Virus record (IMG/VR): IMGVR_UViG_3300017963_000119
Span: 1-43,362 of that record
Source: a virus
Strand: one strand, 5' to 3'
DNA: 43,362 nt
Shown here one piece after another: positions 7,039-15,898 of the stretch. The translations under genes and the position numbers were made by a program. How positions within the stretch are numbered: the first letter of the stretch is position 1; the number at the start of each line of letters is the position of its first letter. The notes beneath the pieces are model-generated. The model worked only from the letters and a program-made list of their open reading frames with translations, ran no database searches and had not been told where the DNA came from.

Positions 7039-8466
7039 TTAGTCCTTGAGCAAATACGCGGACGCGACTCTGCAAAAGTACACCGACTGAGCTTCTGGCG
7101 CATTGCATTCGCACTGAAATTCCCACCACCAATTCTGACTAACTGCTTGAGGTGTCGAGAGATCATAGTTAGCCTTGTGGTACCCAGTACTCCCCTGGCC
7201 TAGGTTGATTGTCTGGCTCGTAAGCGTAGTAGCTCCTATTGCGTCAGTTGACCTCTCTTTGAGCGTGAATGATATGATCTCGTCAACATCTCGCTGAGTA
7301 TATGCTTCAAGGTACAATCTATAAATGACCACCTGCGACCCATCTATCTGAGAGTAGACAGTATTTTTCTGCGTTGTCACAAGGGCATCTCCTAGAATCG
7401 TAACTTCGTGGCCTTCTGCCATTGCACATCCATAATAGTTTGCATGCTCAAGTATCGAGAACCGGTTAGCTCCAGCATTCAGCGTATCAAGATGAAAGTC
7501 CTTTGATATAAACGATCCATCTGGCCACTGCATGTAGTCAGAATTTCGCCCCACATACGACAAGAACACGAGAGTGCCATATGGGTCAAACTGGACCGAG
7601 GCCCTATCAGGATGTCCAATGATAAACTTCTCGTATTGAATGGACGGACTTTCTACATAGTCAAGTTCAAGCCACGTTTCGTCCGAAGGCACTCCAGAAG
7701 CGGTATTGTAGGTTGTGATGTCGTCTGGCAGCATCATAGCATCGTAGAACTGCGCATCGTTTGTGTCGATTGACGCAAAATGATCCGTGTCACTTCCGAA
7801 ACCACCATAGTTCGGAATGGCTGGGAGGATGTCAGTTGTCATCATTTGACCAAGCGCGTCGAGATGGACGCTCCTACCTCCAGACTCTGGGCCCTTGTAC
7901 ACAAAATCGTCGACGTTTCCTCCAGTTGCTCCCATGAAGTCGAGAAGGATGCAACTCTTGCTACTACAGTCAACTGTTGTTTTCAACGTGCTGCTGAAGT
8001 GGACAGTACCATCAGCTCTCAACCCATAGTCTTTGGAGTCTGCCCCTTCTAGGTGGAACGCCCAATCGTTCTCATCTGGAGTCCCTGACGACGTTTCAAC
8101 TCCATACGCAACGTAATCTCCTCCATCCCAATTTAGCTCAGATAGCGCATAGCCCTCTGAAATTGTGAATCTGAAATCTGCATCAAGTCCTACTCTGAGC
8201 GTAAGATCGCTCCCACCAGGCTTACCCAATGACACGTTTCCATCTTCGTCTATGCGCAACGATGTGACGCCATCATCATCGACCTCCAGCCCATTTACGC
8301 CATCCATGTCAAGCACAAGCGTTCCCGTCATCGTGTCGCCAGGAACCAAGACAAACCGATCCTGAAACATGAACATTCGCCCTGCTTCGGCACAGCACAT
8401 AGATGCAGTCAGGAGAATGATGGCTGCGGCAGCCGCTCCCACTTGAGATCTATTGGGATTGAACAT
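7039..8466 (-). CDS. Exported fibre-like protein with N-terminal signal peptide
   Basis: 475 residues from ATG at 8466, with AGAGGAG seven bases upstream. It begins with a Sec signal: short basic part, hydrophobic core (GAAAAAIILLTASM) and a plausible AEA cleavage site near residue 28. Next comes PGDTMTGTLVLDMDGVNG, the motif commonly seen in phage tail-fibre and collar-fibre stalks, followed by beta-rich sequence. The C-terminal part holds several cysteines (FQCECNAP, VYFCRV). A fibre-type protein with an export signal is odd, because virion fibres assemble in the cytoplasm. It lies just behind the two glycosyltransferase genes, so it may be their target or a secreted, surface-acting product. 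Confidence 0.7.
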   Translation of the reverse strand: MFNPNRSQVGAAAAAIILLTASMCCAEAGRMFMFQDRFVLVPGDTMTGTLVLDMDGVNGLEVDDDGVTSLRIDEDGNVSLGKPGGSDLTLRVGLDADFRFTISEGYALSELNWDGGDYVAYGVETSSGTPDENDWAFHLEGADSKDYGLRADGTVHFSSTLKTTVDCSSKSCILLDFMGATGGNVDDFVYKGPESGGRSVHLDALGQMMTTDILPAIPNYGGFGSDTDHFASIDTNDAQFYDAMMLPDDITTYNTASGVPSDETWLELDYVESPSIQYEKFIIGHPDRASVQFDPYGTLVFLSYVGRNSDYMQWPDGSFISKDFHLDTLNAGANRFSILEHANYYGCAMAEGHEVTILGDALVTTQKNTVYSQIDGSQVVIYRLYLEAYTQRDVDEIISFTLKERSTDAIGATTLTSQTINLGQGSTGYHKANYDLSTPQAVSQNWWWEFQCECNAPEAQSVYFCRVASAYLLKD

Positions 8467-9362
8467 CCACGCTCTCCTCTTTCGTTGAGCCACTCCTGGA
8501 AGACTTCTTCAAGCTGTGCTCGCTCCTGCTTCCCATGAAGTCCTCTGTGGCTCCCTTGTGCCGGGGGCCCTGGCAGATGATAGGCAACTGCTCTGGGAGC
8601 TACCCACAGCGAATACCCCTCCTGCCACAGTTTCAATGTAGTCGCCGTCTCACCCCTCCACCCGTTCGTCACCGTTGCAAACCCTCCAATCTCTCTGAGG
8701 GCCTGGACATTGTAAAGCCACATGCCATGAAGGATCGCAACCCAGTACACTCGATCAGACACAATCGGGGTCCTCTGATCGTCATTCGGGATGAGGCACG
8801 GTTTCCCGTGCTCACCCCGATCCCAGTAGAAGAAATTTCGTAGCCTGGCTGGATCCCTTAGCGGCGGCTGATCCCACAAGTCATCATTGGGATTGAGCGA
8901 CAATCCAGCTACGCACGCTATGCCTTTCCCGATAATGTCATAAGGGAGCCCCAGGGCGCCGTCATAGGCCTTGACGAGCTCTTCGATATAAGTCCCTTCG
9001 AGGACGTGATCGTCTTCCTCTCGAAGCCCCAGCTCGCTTTCAGTCGCCATGAGGGCGACGTCATAGGATTTGTCAATACCTCGACGTTTCACGTGGAACG
9101 CTCGCACGTTATGGTTCATCTTCGAGATCACCTCGAGGAGCAATCTCACCGCATCCACCCTATTGCTCCAGCATGGCCTCACCGAATCGTCAACCAGAAT
9201 GAGGTCCCAATCCTGATAGGTCTGAGCAAGCAACGACGCGAGAAAACCATAGAGTTCGCGCGGCCTATCCTTCGTTGCAACCTGCACAGTCACTCGCCCT
9301 ATGTTAGGCTCACGACCGCGCTCACGCCAGTCTTTCGCTGGAAGCTCCAACCTCGGCTGCAT
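8409..9362 (-). CDS. Glycosyltransferase, family 2 (GT-A fold)
   Basis: 317 residues from ATG at 9362 (AGGAG seven bases upstream; overlaps the GT9 gene by 41 bases). It carries GT2 hallmarks: an N-terminal Rossmann-like strand (GRVTVQVATKDRPRELYGF), nucleotide-sugar-binding VDDS at about 57-60, and a metal-binding acidic cluster EEDDH at about 115-119. A later GWRGETATTLKLWQEGY segment resembles the acceptor-side region of GT2 enzymes. It should transfer a sugar from a nucleotide-sugar donor to an unknown acceptor. Its coupling to the upstream GT9 gene and the location behind the capsid gene suggest that both modify virion or surface proteins. Confidence 0.88.
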   Translation of the reverse strand: MQPRLELPAKDWRERGREPNIGRVTVQVATKDRPRELYGFLASLLAQTYQDWDLILVDDSVRPCWSNRVDAVRLLLEVISKMNHNVRAFHVKRRGIDKSYDVALMATESELGLREEDDHVLEGTYIEELVKAYDGALGLPYDIIGKGIACVAGLSLNPNDDLWDQPPLRDPARLRNFFYWDRGEHGKPCLIPNDDQRTPIVSDRVYWVAILHGMWLYNVQALREIGGFATVTNGWRGETATTLKLWQEGYSLWVAPRAVAYHLPGPPAQGSHRGLHGKQERAQLEEVFQEWLNERGERGCSIPIDLKWERLPQPSFS

Positions 9363-10386
9363 ACTGAAACTCCTGCCTTCTCCCCAACATGACCATTGCA
9401 AACTCGAACACTTGATCTACGCTGATCTCCCTCATGCACCTTGCTGGCTGCAATTTGCCCATGCCCATCTGCCTGTACCTGTTCTGAGGACCTTCCCAGG
9501 CGCACTCATGCTCCTTCTTGAACCAGCACGTACATCTATGATTTGCGGACTTGCTGATCACCAGACAATCATTGTAGATCGGGTGCATGAACTCGTCAGC
9601 TCCTGGCCCACCAGACCAATCGAGCCAGGCGTCCGTCGGCCCGAACAACGCAATCTGAGGTATCCCAAGGGCAGCGGCGAGATGATGGTACCCACTGTCC
9701 GGACAAATCATGAGGTCCATACGCTCCATCAAAGCGGCAGATTCTCGAAACGTACAGTCACGGAAACTCGCACAATCGTCGTTGTGCCACATGCTCGTTC
9801 CCTTTTTCCCAAACAGACAGACGAGGATTTCCTCGGATGCGAACCGCCTCTGCAGCTCTTTGAAATGTTCGAGGGGCCAGTCCTTGACAACGTAGGCTGA
9901 TGCTGTCTGCATTCCAACGACCTGACGTTCTCCTGGGGATGGCAAGCCAGCCTCATCCCAATCCATGCTTGCGATCTTCCGCTCAATCTTCGAGACATGG
10001 TAGAACGGCGGCGTCAGCCCATCATAGTCAACCCCGACGTGATTGCACCACATCTCGATTCGATGCATCTCAATCTCAGGCATCGTGTTTTTCTCAACGA
10101 CCATCTCCGGTCCGAACATCTCGAAGGCCACATCGTAATCTTCCCACGCGAACTTTCTCCACCACGGCCTTGGCATTGGCTTTCGCATATTGGCGAGATA
10201 CGCTGGAGGTCCCGTGTCGTATACTGCACGGATGTCTGGATTGTTCGCAACGACCTGTGCGAACGGCATAGGGCAGAAGAAGTCTATTTCACAATCAGGA
10301 TGGGCTTCTTTGAAGAAGCGGACTGCAACCGTGATATCAAGGACGTCTCCAAACCCGCCCTTCGGTCGAATGAATGCCGCGTCCAT
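9322..10386 (-). CDS. Glycosyltransferase, family 9 (heptosyltransferase-like, GT-B fold)
   Basis: 354 residues from ATG at 10386 (AAGG upstream; the reading frame extends further, but into a stem-loop). The N-terminus has the GT9 pattern FIRPKGGFGDVLDITVAVR, with a Gly-Asp pair as in ADP-heptose:LPS heptosyltransferases. The C-terminal domain shows PDSGYHHLAAALGIP at about 229-243, followed by ALFGPTD, the donor-binding motif of the family. A Cys cluster (CTCWFKKEHEC) near the C-terminus resembles other GT9 members. It is the first gene after the major capsid gene and is separated from it by a strong hairpin, then overlaps the GT2 gene. Confidence 0.88.
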   Translation of the reverse strand: MDAAFIRPKGGFGDVLDITVAVRFFKEAHPDCEIDFFCPMPFAQVVANNPDIRAVYDTGPPAYLANMRKPMPRPWWRKFAWEDYDVAFEMFGPEMVVEKNTMPEIEMHRIEMWCNHVGVDYDGLTPPFYHVSKIERKIASMDWDEAGLPSPGERQVVGMQTASAYVVKDWPLEHFKELQRRFASEEILVCLFGKKGTSMWHNDDCASFRDCTFRESAALMERMDLMICPDSGYHHLAAALGIPQIALFGPTDAWLDWSGGPGADEFMHPIYNDCLVISKSANHRCTCWFKKEHECAWEGPQNRYRQMGMGKLQPARCMREISVDQVFEFAMVMLGRRQEFQYAAEVGASSERLA

Positions 10387-10405
10387 CTTTGATCCCTTAT
10401 CAAAG

Positions 10406-10444
10406 GGCGCCTCGGCTGCGAGGAGGAGTCTCAGCCGAGGCGCC
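10406..10444 (-). terminator. Perfect 13-bp stem-loop between capsid and glycosyltransferase genes
   Basis: GGCGCCTCGGCTG (10406-10418) and CAGCCGAGGCGCC (10432-10444) form a perfect inverted repeat with a 13-base loop. On the minus strand no strong T-run follows (CTTTGAT), so it is more likely a partial terminator or mRNA 3-prime end stabiliser. That would keep capsid mRNA high relative to the downstream glycosyltransferases. Confidence 0.75.
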
Positions 10445-10492
10445 AACGGTTTTTGGACCGCTTTCACGGCCCAGGGAGCGGATCATGTGCTT

Positions 10493-11563
10493 TTACGTTG
10501 GAACGACGTCTCTCGACACGACCCTGTCGGGGTCGGTCGGAACGGGAAGCACGTTCTCCTTGTAGAACACGCGAACTTCGGCGGGATCGCTGTGGAACTC
10601 CGTCCAAACGGCGGGCCCCATGACCACATCGAAGTCCTTCGCGTTGCTGTCCTTCGGCCTGAGGCATTCCCCAGTGAGAAGAACAAACGAGTCTCGCTGC
10701 GTTGGAGGCGGTAGGTAGATCACGATGCTGTCCGCAATGTACGAATAGGTCGTGCCCGCGGAATCCTCCCAGCGGTTCTCGTAGGTGTGAACGTTTTTGC
10801 GGTCAAGCCGCTTGACCATGTTCTCTTCCCACAGGCTGTCCTTCTTGGGATCGGAGGCCCACCGGTACACTTCGTCGTTTCCGAGAAGGTACCTATTCGT
10901 GACTAGGTTCATGTAGACGTCCGTGGGCATGTAGCCACTGTCCTGAACCATGTAGTCTCCGATGCCGTGCCACGTCTCCTCAGGGTTGGTTGGATCGCTG
11001 AGGATCAGCGCATCCGAACTCGACCAGTCGAGCGTTGTGTTCTCGCCCTTGTGAGTGGCCTTGAACTGGAAGTCGACGTCGAACGTGACGTCCTCGACGC
11101 CATCCGTGTCTTCACCGAGCTGCATCGAGATGGACCCCTGCAATGACTGCCAGATGGCCCACTCTAGCAGGTTGTCCCTCAAATCCTTGAGGAACTGGAT
11201 CTGCTCTTTGATGTGCTCGTTCGCCCGTTGCGTGGCGTTCTCGTTCCCTTCCTTCCCAGACTTCACCCATAGCAGGTAGGCTTCGTCCAACGCCACGCTC
11301 AGGTAAATGTGCCCGAACCTTGCGGCCATCTGGCGTTTCTTCTGAGGATCGACTCTCTGCGCTGGCCTGCCCTGCACAGAGAACGACCCAAGCCTTCGCG
11401 TGGCTCGTTTTATCGTCCACTGCGCGATGTCCGTGCCACCAAGATTTTTCTTGCGATTGTAGACCTCTGCAAGACCTACAAGGTTCTCGGCGTGCCCCAT
11501 CTGGTTGACCTGCCACGTAAGAGCATCGGCCTTGAGGTCAACGAATTCTCCGACTGTGTACAT
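10493..11563 (-). CDS. Major capsid protein (lambda gpE-like)
   Basis: 356 residues from ATG at 11563, with AAGGAGG nine bases upstream. It follows a decoration protein gene and a protease/scaffold gene, as in lambda-like heads. The sequence fits the lambda E-type fold: an extended N-terminal part, an HK97-like spine helix with basic and acidic residues (ANEHIKEQIQFLKDLRDNLL), and a C-terminal segment with YKENVLPVPTDPDRVVSRD, typical of E-family ends. It assembles the icosahedral shell. A stable hairpin follows the gene. Strong ribosome binding site and position suggest high expression. Confidence 0.87.
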   Translation of the reverse strand: MYTVGEFVDLKADALTWQVNQMGHAENLVGLAEVYNRKKNLGGTDIAQWTIKRATRRLGSFSVQGRPAQRVDPQKKRQMAARFGHIYLSVALDEAYLLWVKSGKEGNENATQRANEHIKEQIQFLKDLRDNLLEWAIWQSLQGSISMQLGEDTDGVEDVTFDVDFQFKATHKGENTTLDWSSSDALILSDPTNPEETWHGIGDYMVQDSGYMPTDVYMNLVTNRYLLGNDEVYRWASDPKKDSLWEENMVKRLDRKNVHTYENRWEDSAGTTYSYIADSIVIYLPPPTQRDSFVLLTGECLRPKDSNAKDFDVVMGPAVWTEFHSDPAEVRVFYKENVLPVPTDPDRVVSRDVVPT

Positions 11564-11577
11564 TCACCATCACCTCC

Positions 11578-12015
11578 TTACGAGGGGTTCGGACCCCTGA
11601 ACAAGATCTTCTGACCGATCTCGGATGCCCTTGCGTCATCATCAAGACCGATGCATCGAGGTCCGATCAGGACTCCGTGCTGAATGAGACAGCCAACGTG
11701 TTGGTCCAAGACGGTCACACCGTCGAGCGCTCCGTTCAGCATGTTCACTTCGTCTCCGAGCACAGCCGCGAATGTCTCTGCACCACCACTTCCACCCGAA
11801 TCGTAGGGCACCCACTTGTCTGTCGCAGTGAGCTGCGCCATGCAAAGGCCCTTACGCAAGGTGGTCGTCGGGGTGTTGCCTGCGTCCTCTGCTGTGGAAT
11901 CGATGACTCCACGCCGATCCGTGTCTCTACCGTGAGACCCGATGCGAATCCTGGAACCCTCGTACTCCTGGTCCTTGAGGATCCCCGTTCTCGTGATGCC
12001 ATAGTCGTCATTCAC
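11578..12015 (-). CDS. Head decoration protein (lambda gpD-like)
   Basis: 145 residues starting at GTG 12015 (AAGG upstream). The central part, LRKGLCMAQLTATDKWVPYD followed by a Gly/Ser loop and an AAVLGDEV strand, resembles lambda D-type head decoration proteins, which trimerise on the capsid surface and stabilise it. It lies immediately before the major capsid gene (14-base gap), the lambda D-E order. As an exposed surface protein it is a possible substrate for the nearby glycosyltransferases. Confidence 0.8.
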   Translation of the reverse strand: MNDDYGITRTGILKDQEYEGSRIRIGSHGRDTDRRGVIDSTAEDAGNTPTTTLRKGLCMAQLTATDKWVPYDSGGSGGAETFAAVLGDEVNMLNGALDGVTVLDQHVGCLIQHGVLIGPRCIGLDDDARASEIGQKILFRGPNPS

Positions 12016-12038
12016 CCGGATTCACCTTCCTTTCTCTC

Positions 12039-13298
12039 TTAGAGCTCGTCGAGTTTCTTGTCCCGAAGCGAGCCTGGCTTTTCCTCCCCGTCTTGATCGC
12101 TGTCGTCCACCGTCTTCCCCATCTGCACCCCTGCGACGACGATCGAGTCGAGCGTTTCGCGGATGACCGTGCCCCACTTGGACGCCTGCTCCTCATCGAG
12201 GTCCACATCGAATGCGAGATCCACGAGTTCTGACACTCGCTTCACTCCATCAGCAGTCAGCCCGTTCTTCCCACGCTCATCCACGTCCTCTGCGATCTTT
12301 GCCTTGATCTCCTGAACTCGGCTCGCCTTGAAGCCATCAATGACCTCATCCTTCTTGGCAAGCTGCTGTCGGAGCCCTTCGTTCTCTTCTTGCAACTTGT
12401 CGAGCCGCTCGGTGATCACCGCAAGATCGACACCTTCCGTCTCACCCTTCTTTCCAACTCTCACATCCTTCTCCTTTCGCATCATGCGACTCAGGAGCGT
12501 ACGCCTCGTAACGCCCTGATATTCAAACCCCCCTTCCTGCTTGGCCAGCTTGACGAATCCAGTCTGGCCCTCAATCACAGGGTACAGAGTCACAGACACC
12601 TCGTCTATTACCGACTTCCATATGCGATCGTGCCCATCCTTGACATCATTGATTGAGATGGACACGTCACGAATTTCACCCTGATCCACTTTACGCGACC
12701 AATCGTCTCCAAGTTCGAGAACTCCGAACAGAGCCCACCGTGCTCCCTCTTTCCGCCTCACACGCTCAACACTCAGCTCGATCACCCACCCATGCCCGTC
12801 TTGCGCCTTGACACTGTGGTCCTCGACCACTGGCACCTTCAGCTCCGCACTGAGCATCTCATCGAACATCTTGACGAACCTGCTTAGGTCGGTCTTCGTG
12901 AGGTCCAACTCGACACCGCTATTCGGATGCTTCCAGTGTCCCTCACGTATCAACTCCTTGCGGTAACGATTTGCATGCTCCCCATCTGGCCTTGGCTCCA
13001 GCTCGAGACGCTCGAAGTCGGTGTCATGACATGGAAGCACTACGGACGACAGACTTGCCGGGGGCTCGTAGCCGATTGGCGAGAAGTCGTGTTCCTTGAG
13101 CCAGGCCTCGGCCTGCGCTTTCGTGAACTTGGAGGTCTCAAACCTGATCGCCTGCACTTCAGAAGTCCGTTCCCCGTCCTTCACCAGAATGCCGTACACT
13201 GCATGGATGCCTGGCCCAAAAGTATCTTTCGAGATCCTGAACTCCTCGAACTTGCCTGAGCGTTGGATCCGAAAGCTATGCAAACCTGCAAAGGGCAT
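12039..13298 (-). CDS. Prohead protease with scaffold domain (Mu I-like)
   Basis: 419 residues from ATG at 13298, with AGGAGG eight bases upstream. The first ~280 residues look like a Mu I-type head maturation protease, with VPVVEDHSVKAQDGHGW (candidate catalytic His) and EIRDVSISIND (candidate catalytic Ser). The C-terminal third is a charged coiled coil (ITERLDKLQEENEGLRQQLA and onward) that is likely the internal scaffold. It should shape and mature the prohead. The fusion of protease and scaffold is known in Mu and lambda-like phages. Catalytic residues are assigned by eye. Confidence 0.78.
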   Translation of the reverse strand: MPFAGLHSFRIQRSGKFEEFRISKDTFGPGIHAVYGILVKDGERTSEVQAIRFETSKFTKAQAEAWLKEHDFSPIGYEPPASLSSVVLPCHDTDFERLELEPRPDGEHANRYRKELIREGHWKHPNSGVELDLTKTDLSRFVKMFDEMLSAELKVPVVEDHSVKAQDGHGWVIELSVERVRRKEGARWALFGVLELGDDWSRKVDQGEIRDVSISINDVKDGHDRIWKSVIDEVSVTLYPVIEGQTGFVKLAKQEGGFEYQGVTRRTLLSRMMRKEKDVRVGKKGETEGVDLAVITERLDKLQEENEGLRQQLAKKDEVIDGFKASRVQEIKAKIAEDVDERGKNGLTADGVKRVSELVDLAFDVDLDEEQASKWGTVIRETLDSIVVAGVQMGKTVDDSDQDGEEKPGSLRDKKLDEL

Positions 13299-13561
13299 CG
13301 CGTATCCTCCTGTAGATCGACATTCCGACCATCTGAGTTCACGCTAGCACAGCATTCTGAAGTAACGCAACCCCTTTTTTCCATTTTGACACTGCACCTT
13401 TGTCAAAATGTCAATCCCACCGTTTCATAATGCTACACCTCGACATGCCCCCCCATGTTGACCCCTGACACCATCACGGCTGTCCCCATGATATCTCTTA
13501 GGTCGTATTGTCCGATCGTGCGGAATTCAGAGCCTCAGGTGCCTTGTCGGCCACCTGGAGG
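13299..13561. other. 263-bp intergenic region before the capsid operon
   Basis: No convincing gene. It holds a perfect inverted repeat at 13383-13409 and, on the minus strand, two overlapping TTGACA hexamers (13401-13406 and 13409-13414) but no good -10 at matched spacing. It is the longest gap in the late region, so it is a likely control site for capsid genes. Confidence 0.55.
13383..13409. promoter_or_regulatory. Perfect 9-bp inverted repeat, candidate operator
   Basis: ATTTTGACA (13383-13391) and TGTCAAAAT (13401-13409) are perfect complements separated by nine bases. The AT-rich arms contain TTGACA, so protein binding would cover a possible -35 box. No U-run follows, which argues against a terminator. 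Confidence 0.5.
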
Positions 13562-15898
13562 TCAATGATCGTGCCCGCATTTCACGCTGAGCAGCTCCTT
13601 CGGCACGAAATACTCGTCCGCGTACCTGTCAATGTTCTCCTGGGACGGCCTCTCGAATCGTGGAATGTCCCTCCCAGAGACTTCGGACGCCTTGAGATAA
13701 TCGACATCGCAGACACAGTTATGGTGCTGCGGCGGCAGGTATGCAAAGAAGGCTGGGTTGTCCATCATGATGATTTGCCCATCGAGGTCATTGCAGAATG
13801 GGCACGCATCGGTCGAAGCCACGAACTGGGCTGCCACGATTGGATCCGTCTCGGCTGCTCCAAGGATTGCTCCACTGCGCTTGCCGCCATGAAACCCCCT
13901 CCACCCCTCGGCAACCGCTGTCACCTGATTGGATCTCTTCTTGAGCCGCTTCTCGGCCCGCTGCTTGATTTCGTAGACAACCTCTTTCGCGGTCTGCCCA
14001 GCTTGGATTCCGTACAAGCCAGCAACATTGGCCACTCGCTTGATGTTCCCAGCCCTGTCAGCAGCCAGCCCCTCAGAGACGGCTCCGAGCATCTGCTTGT
14101 CAGCTGCAGGCATCTGGGCGATCGGCTTCACTCCGAGATCCTGTGCCGCCTCCTTCACTCCGATATCGTAACTCTCCTCAAGGTACTGTTGCAGCGCTTT
14201 CTGGTACTTCCCGCTCGGCACAGTAATCCTCTTTATTGCAGCCGTCTGAGAAGCACGCGTTGGCTTCGCGTAAGCAGCAGAGATTTGGCGTGTCACATTG
14301 TCGATTTGCTCATCCAGGATAGGGTCCGCAACATCACGCTTCCATTCCTCAGCTCTACGCTTGAGCAACCTCTGGACATCCCTGCGGCTCCTGGCAGTCG
14401 ACGCCAACCTGACGGACATTGCCCCCTGTCCCTCTGGGTCTTCTGGATTCACACTGTCGGTGTTCTCGACCTCATCTTCATCTGGCCGATCACTCTCGGA
14501 CTCCTCTTGCGTCTCCATTTCATCGGATGCCGTCGTCGGAAGTCTCAGCTGCTTCAGCAACTCAAGGCGGTCTATCATGGACGTGAGCGGCTGATCGGGC
14601 ACATTGCCCTTCTCGTACTCGACGATTTCCTTGAGCACTTCCTGGAGGACATCGACGTTCTCCTGCGACATGGCTCCAGGGACAATCCTTGCTTGCGGAG
14701 CATTCGGTCCAAAGTTCCCGAGGACTAGCGGCGGCAGCAACTGCTTCGACAACTGCTGGAACAGAGCCTTCTGGAGATGCAGAGAAATCATGTCAGCTAC
14801 TCCAGACTGAACTTGCACCATGGCGTACGCACCGACCGACTTCCCTTCGATGAGACGCTTCTCTGGCTGCAAACATGCCCTCATGATGAGAATGCTCAAA
14901 TGTTCCAACACCTCGAGGAAGACCGACTGCCTCATGGAATCCTCGAACATTTGCATCTGCCACCGCTGCTCTTTCGTCTCTGGGTCGATGTCAAAGGGCA
15001 GCACGACCACGCCATGCCCCCTCACCGTCTTGCAGATGTTCAGCATCACATCTAGGTTGTCCTGCTGCATGACCCCATCCATTCCCGTGGATGTGCCCTT
15101 TGGCGCCCGCCCAATGATCGGGGGATCCCCCATGCGTTCGAGGTATCTGAGCATGAACTGAGTCACGTTGACCTTTGCCCACCACGGATCATAGCACTGC
15201 TCTAGGCGTCCCTCCCCAGTATAGTCTCCCCACTTCACATACGGCATCGTGACGACCGCACCCTTGTCGATTGTTTTCCCAGTGAGATCTATGGGCACTA
15301 CTACCTTGCCCACCTTGAACCCGACAAGCTCCCCCGCCTTCTTGACGAACTCGACCGCGGCCGGGTCCACATCATAGAGTTCCTTGTACGTGAGCGCGTC
15401 CTTGACGACGGTAATGTCATCATCGTTCTGACCACTTCGCACTTCGACGTCCTGGATGGCATAGATTTTCTCGAAGGCCTGGAACCCCATTGCGACTGCC
15501 TGGCTACCTGACGTTAAGATCGACTGCATCACTGGTCTTAATGCACCTTCGAGGAATGCAGAGATGTCAGAGTCCGAACACTCGATGGACCACTCGGAGC
15601 CTGCTATCGGTCCTGCTAGAGCGGCCATTGCGAAGTTCACGTCTGGATCCCTGAGCATCTTTTTCTTCGTCTTTGGCTGCAGATCGCTCTCGAACCCAAT
15701 CGCTCCTCCGAACGCATCACCAATGCTGCTCCCCTCACCGATCCCTTTGACAATGGACCCCTCTTTTACCTTCATACCCGCCTTTTGCAGTTCCTTCGAG
15801 GCTGCCTCGAAATGGCTTGCGACTCGTTTGCGGACTGTTGGGTCAAGACCCGAAGTGAGATCGCGGGCTACTTGCTCTAACTGGTGAGCTGGTTCCAT
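13562..15898 (-). CDS. Portal protein fused to MuF-type head morphogenesis domain
   Basis: 778 residues from ATG at 15898 (AAGGAGG upstream; overlaps the terminase gene by 56 bases). The first ~460 residues resemble Mu gp29/DUF935-type portals, which form the dodecameric DNA entry ring. An acidic linker rich in Glu/Asp (around 463-500) follows. The C-terminal part, ending with CPFCNDLDG and PPQHHNCVCDVDYL (about 699-735), is the signature of Mu F / SPP1 gp7-type minor head proteins. Usually these are two adjacent genes; here one frame encodes both. Confidence 0.85.
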   Translation of the reverse strand: MEPAHQLEQVARDLTSGLDPTVRKRVASHFEAASKELQKAGMKVKEGSIVKGIGEGSSIGDAFGGAIGFESDLQPKTKKKMLRDPDVNFAMAALAGPIAGSEWSIECSDSDISAFLEGALRPVMQSILTSGSQAVAMGFQAFEKIYAIQDVEVRSGQNDDDITVVKDALTYKELYDVDPAAVEFVKKAGELVGFKVGKVVVPIDLTGKTIDKGAVVTMPYVKWGDYTGEGRLEQCYDPWWAKVNVTQFMLRYLERMGDPPIIGRAPKGTSTGMDGVMQQDNLDVMLNICKTVRGHGVVVLPFDIDPETKEQRWQMQMFEDSMRQSVFLEVLEHLSILIMRACLQPEKRLIEGKSVGAYAMVQVQSGVADMISLHLQKALFQQLSKQLLPPLVLGNFGPNAPQARIVPGAMSQENVDVLQEVLKEIVEYEKGNVPDQPLTSMIDRLELLKQLRLPTTASDEMETQEESESDRPDEDEVENTDSVNPEDPEGQGAMSVRLASTARSRRDVQRLLKRRAEEWKRDVADPILDEQIDNVTRQISAAYAKPTRASQTAAIKRITVPSGKYQKALQQYLEESYDIGVKEAAQDLGVKPIAQMPAADKQMLGAVSEGLAADRAGNIKRVANVAGLYGIQAGQTAKEVVYEIKQRAEKRLKKRSNQVTAVAEGWRGFHGGKRSGAILGAAETDPIVAAQFVASTDACPFCNDLDGQIIMMDNPAFFAYLPPQHHNCVCDVDYLKASEVSGRDIPRFERPSQENIDRYADEYFVPKELLSVKCGHDH

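Noticed and set aside
13508-14728. 406-codon plus-strand open frame
   Set aside because: Antisense to the portal-MuF gene, whose motifs are clear; composition is low-complexity Leu/Arg.
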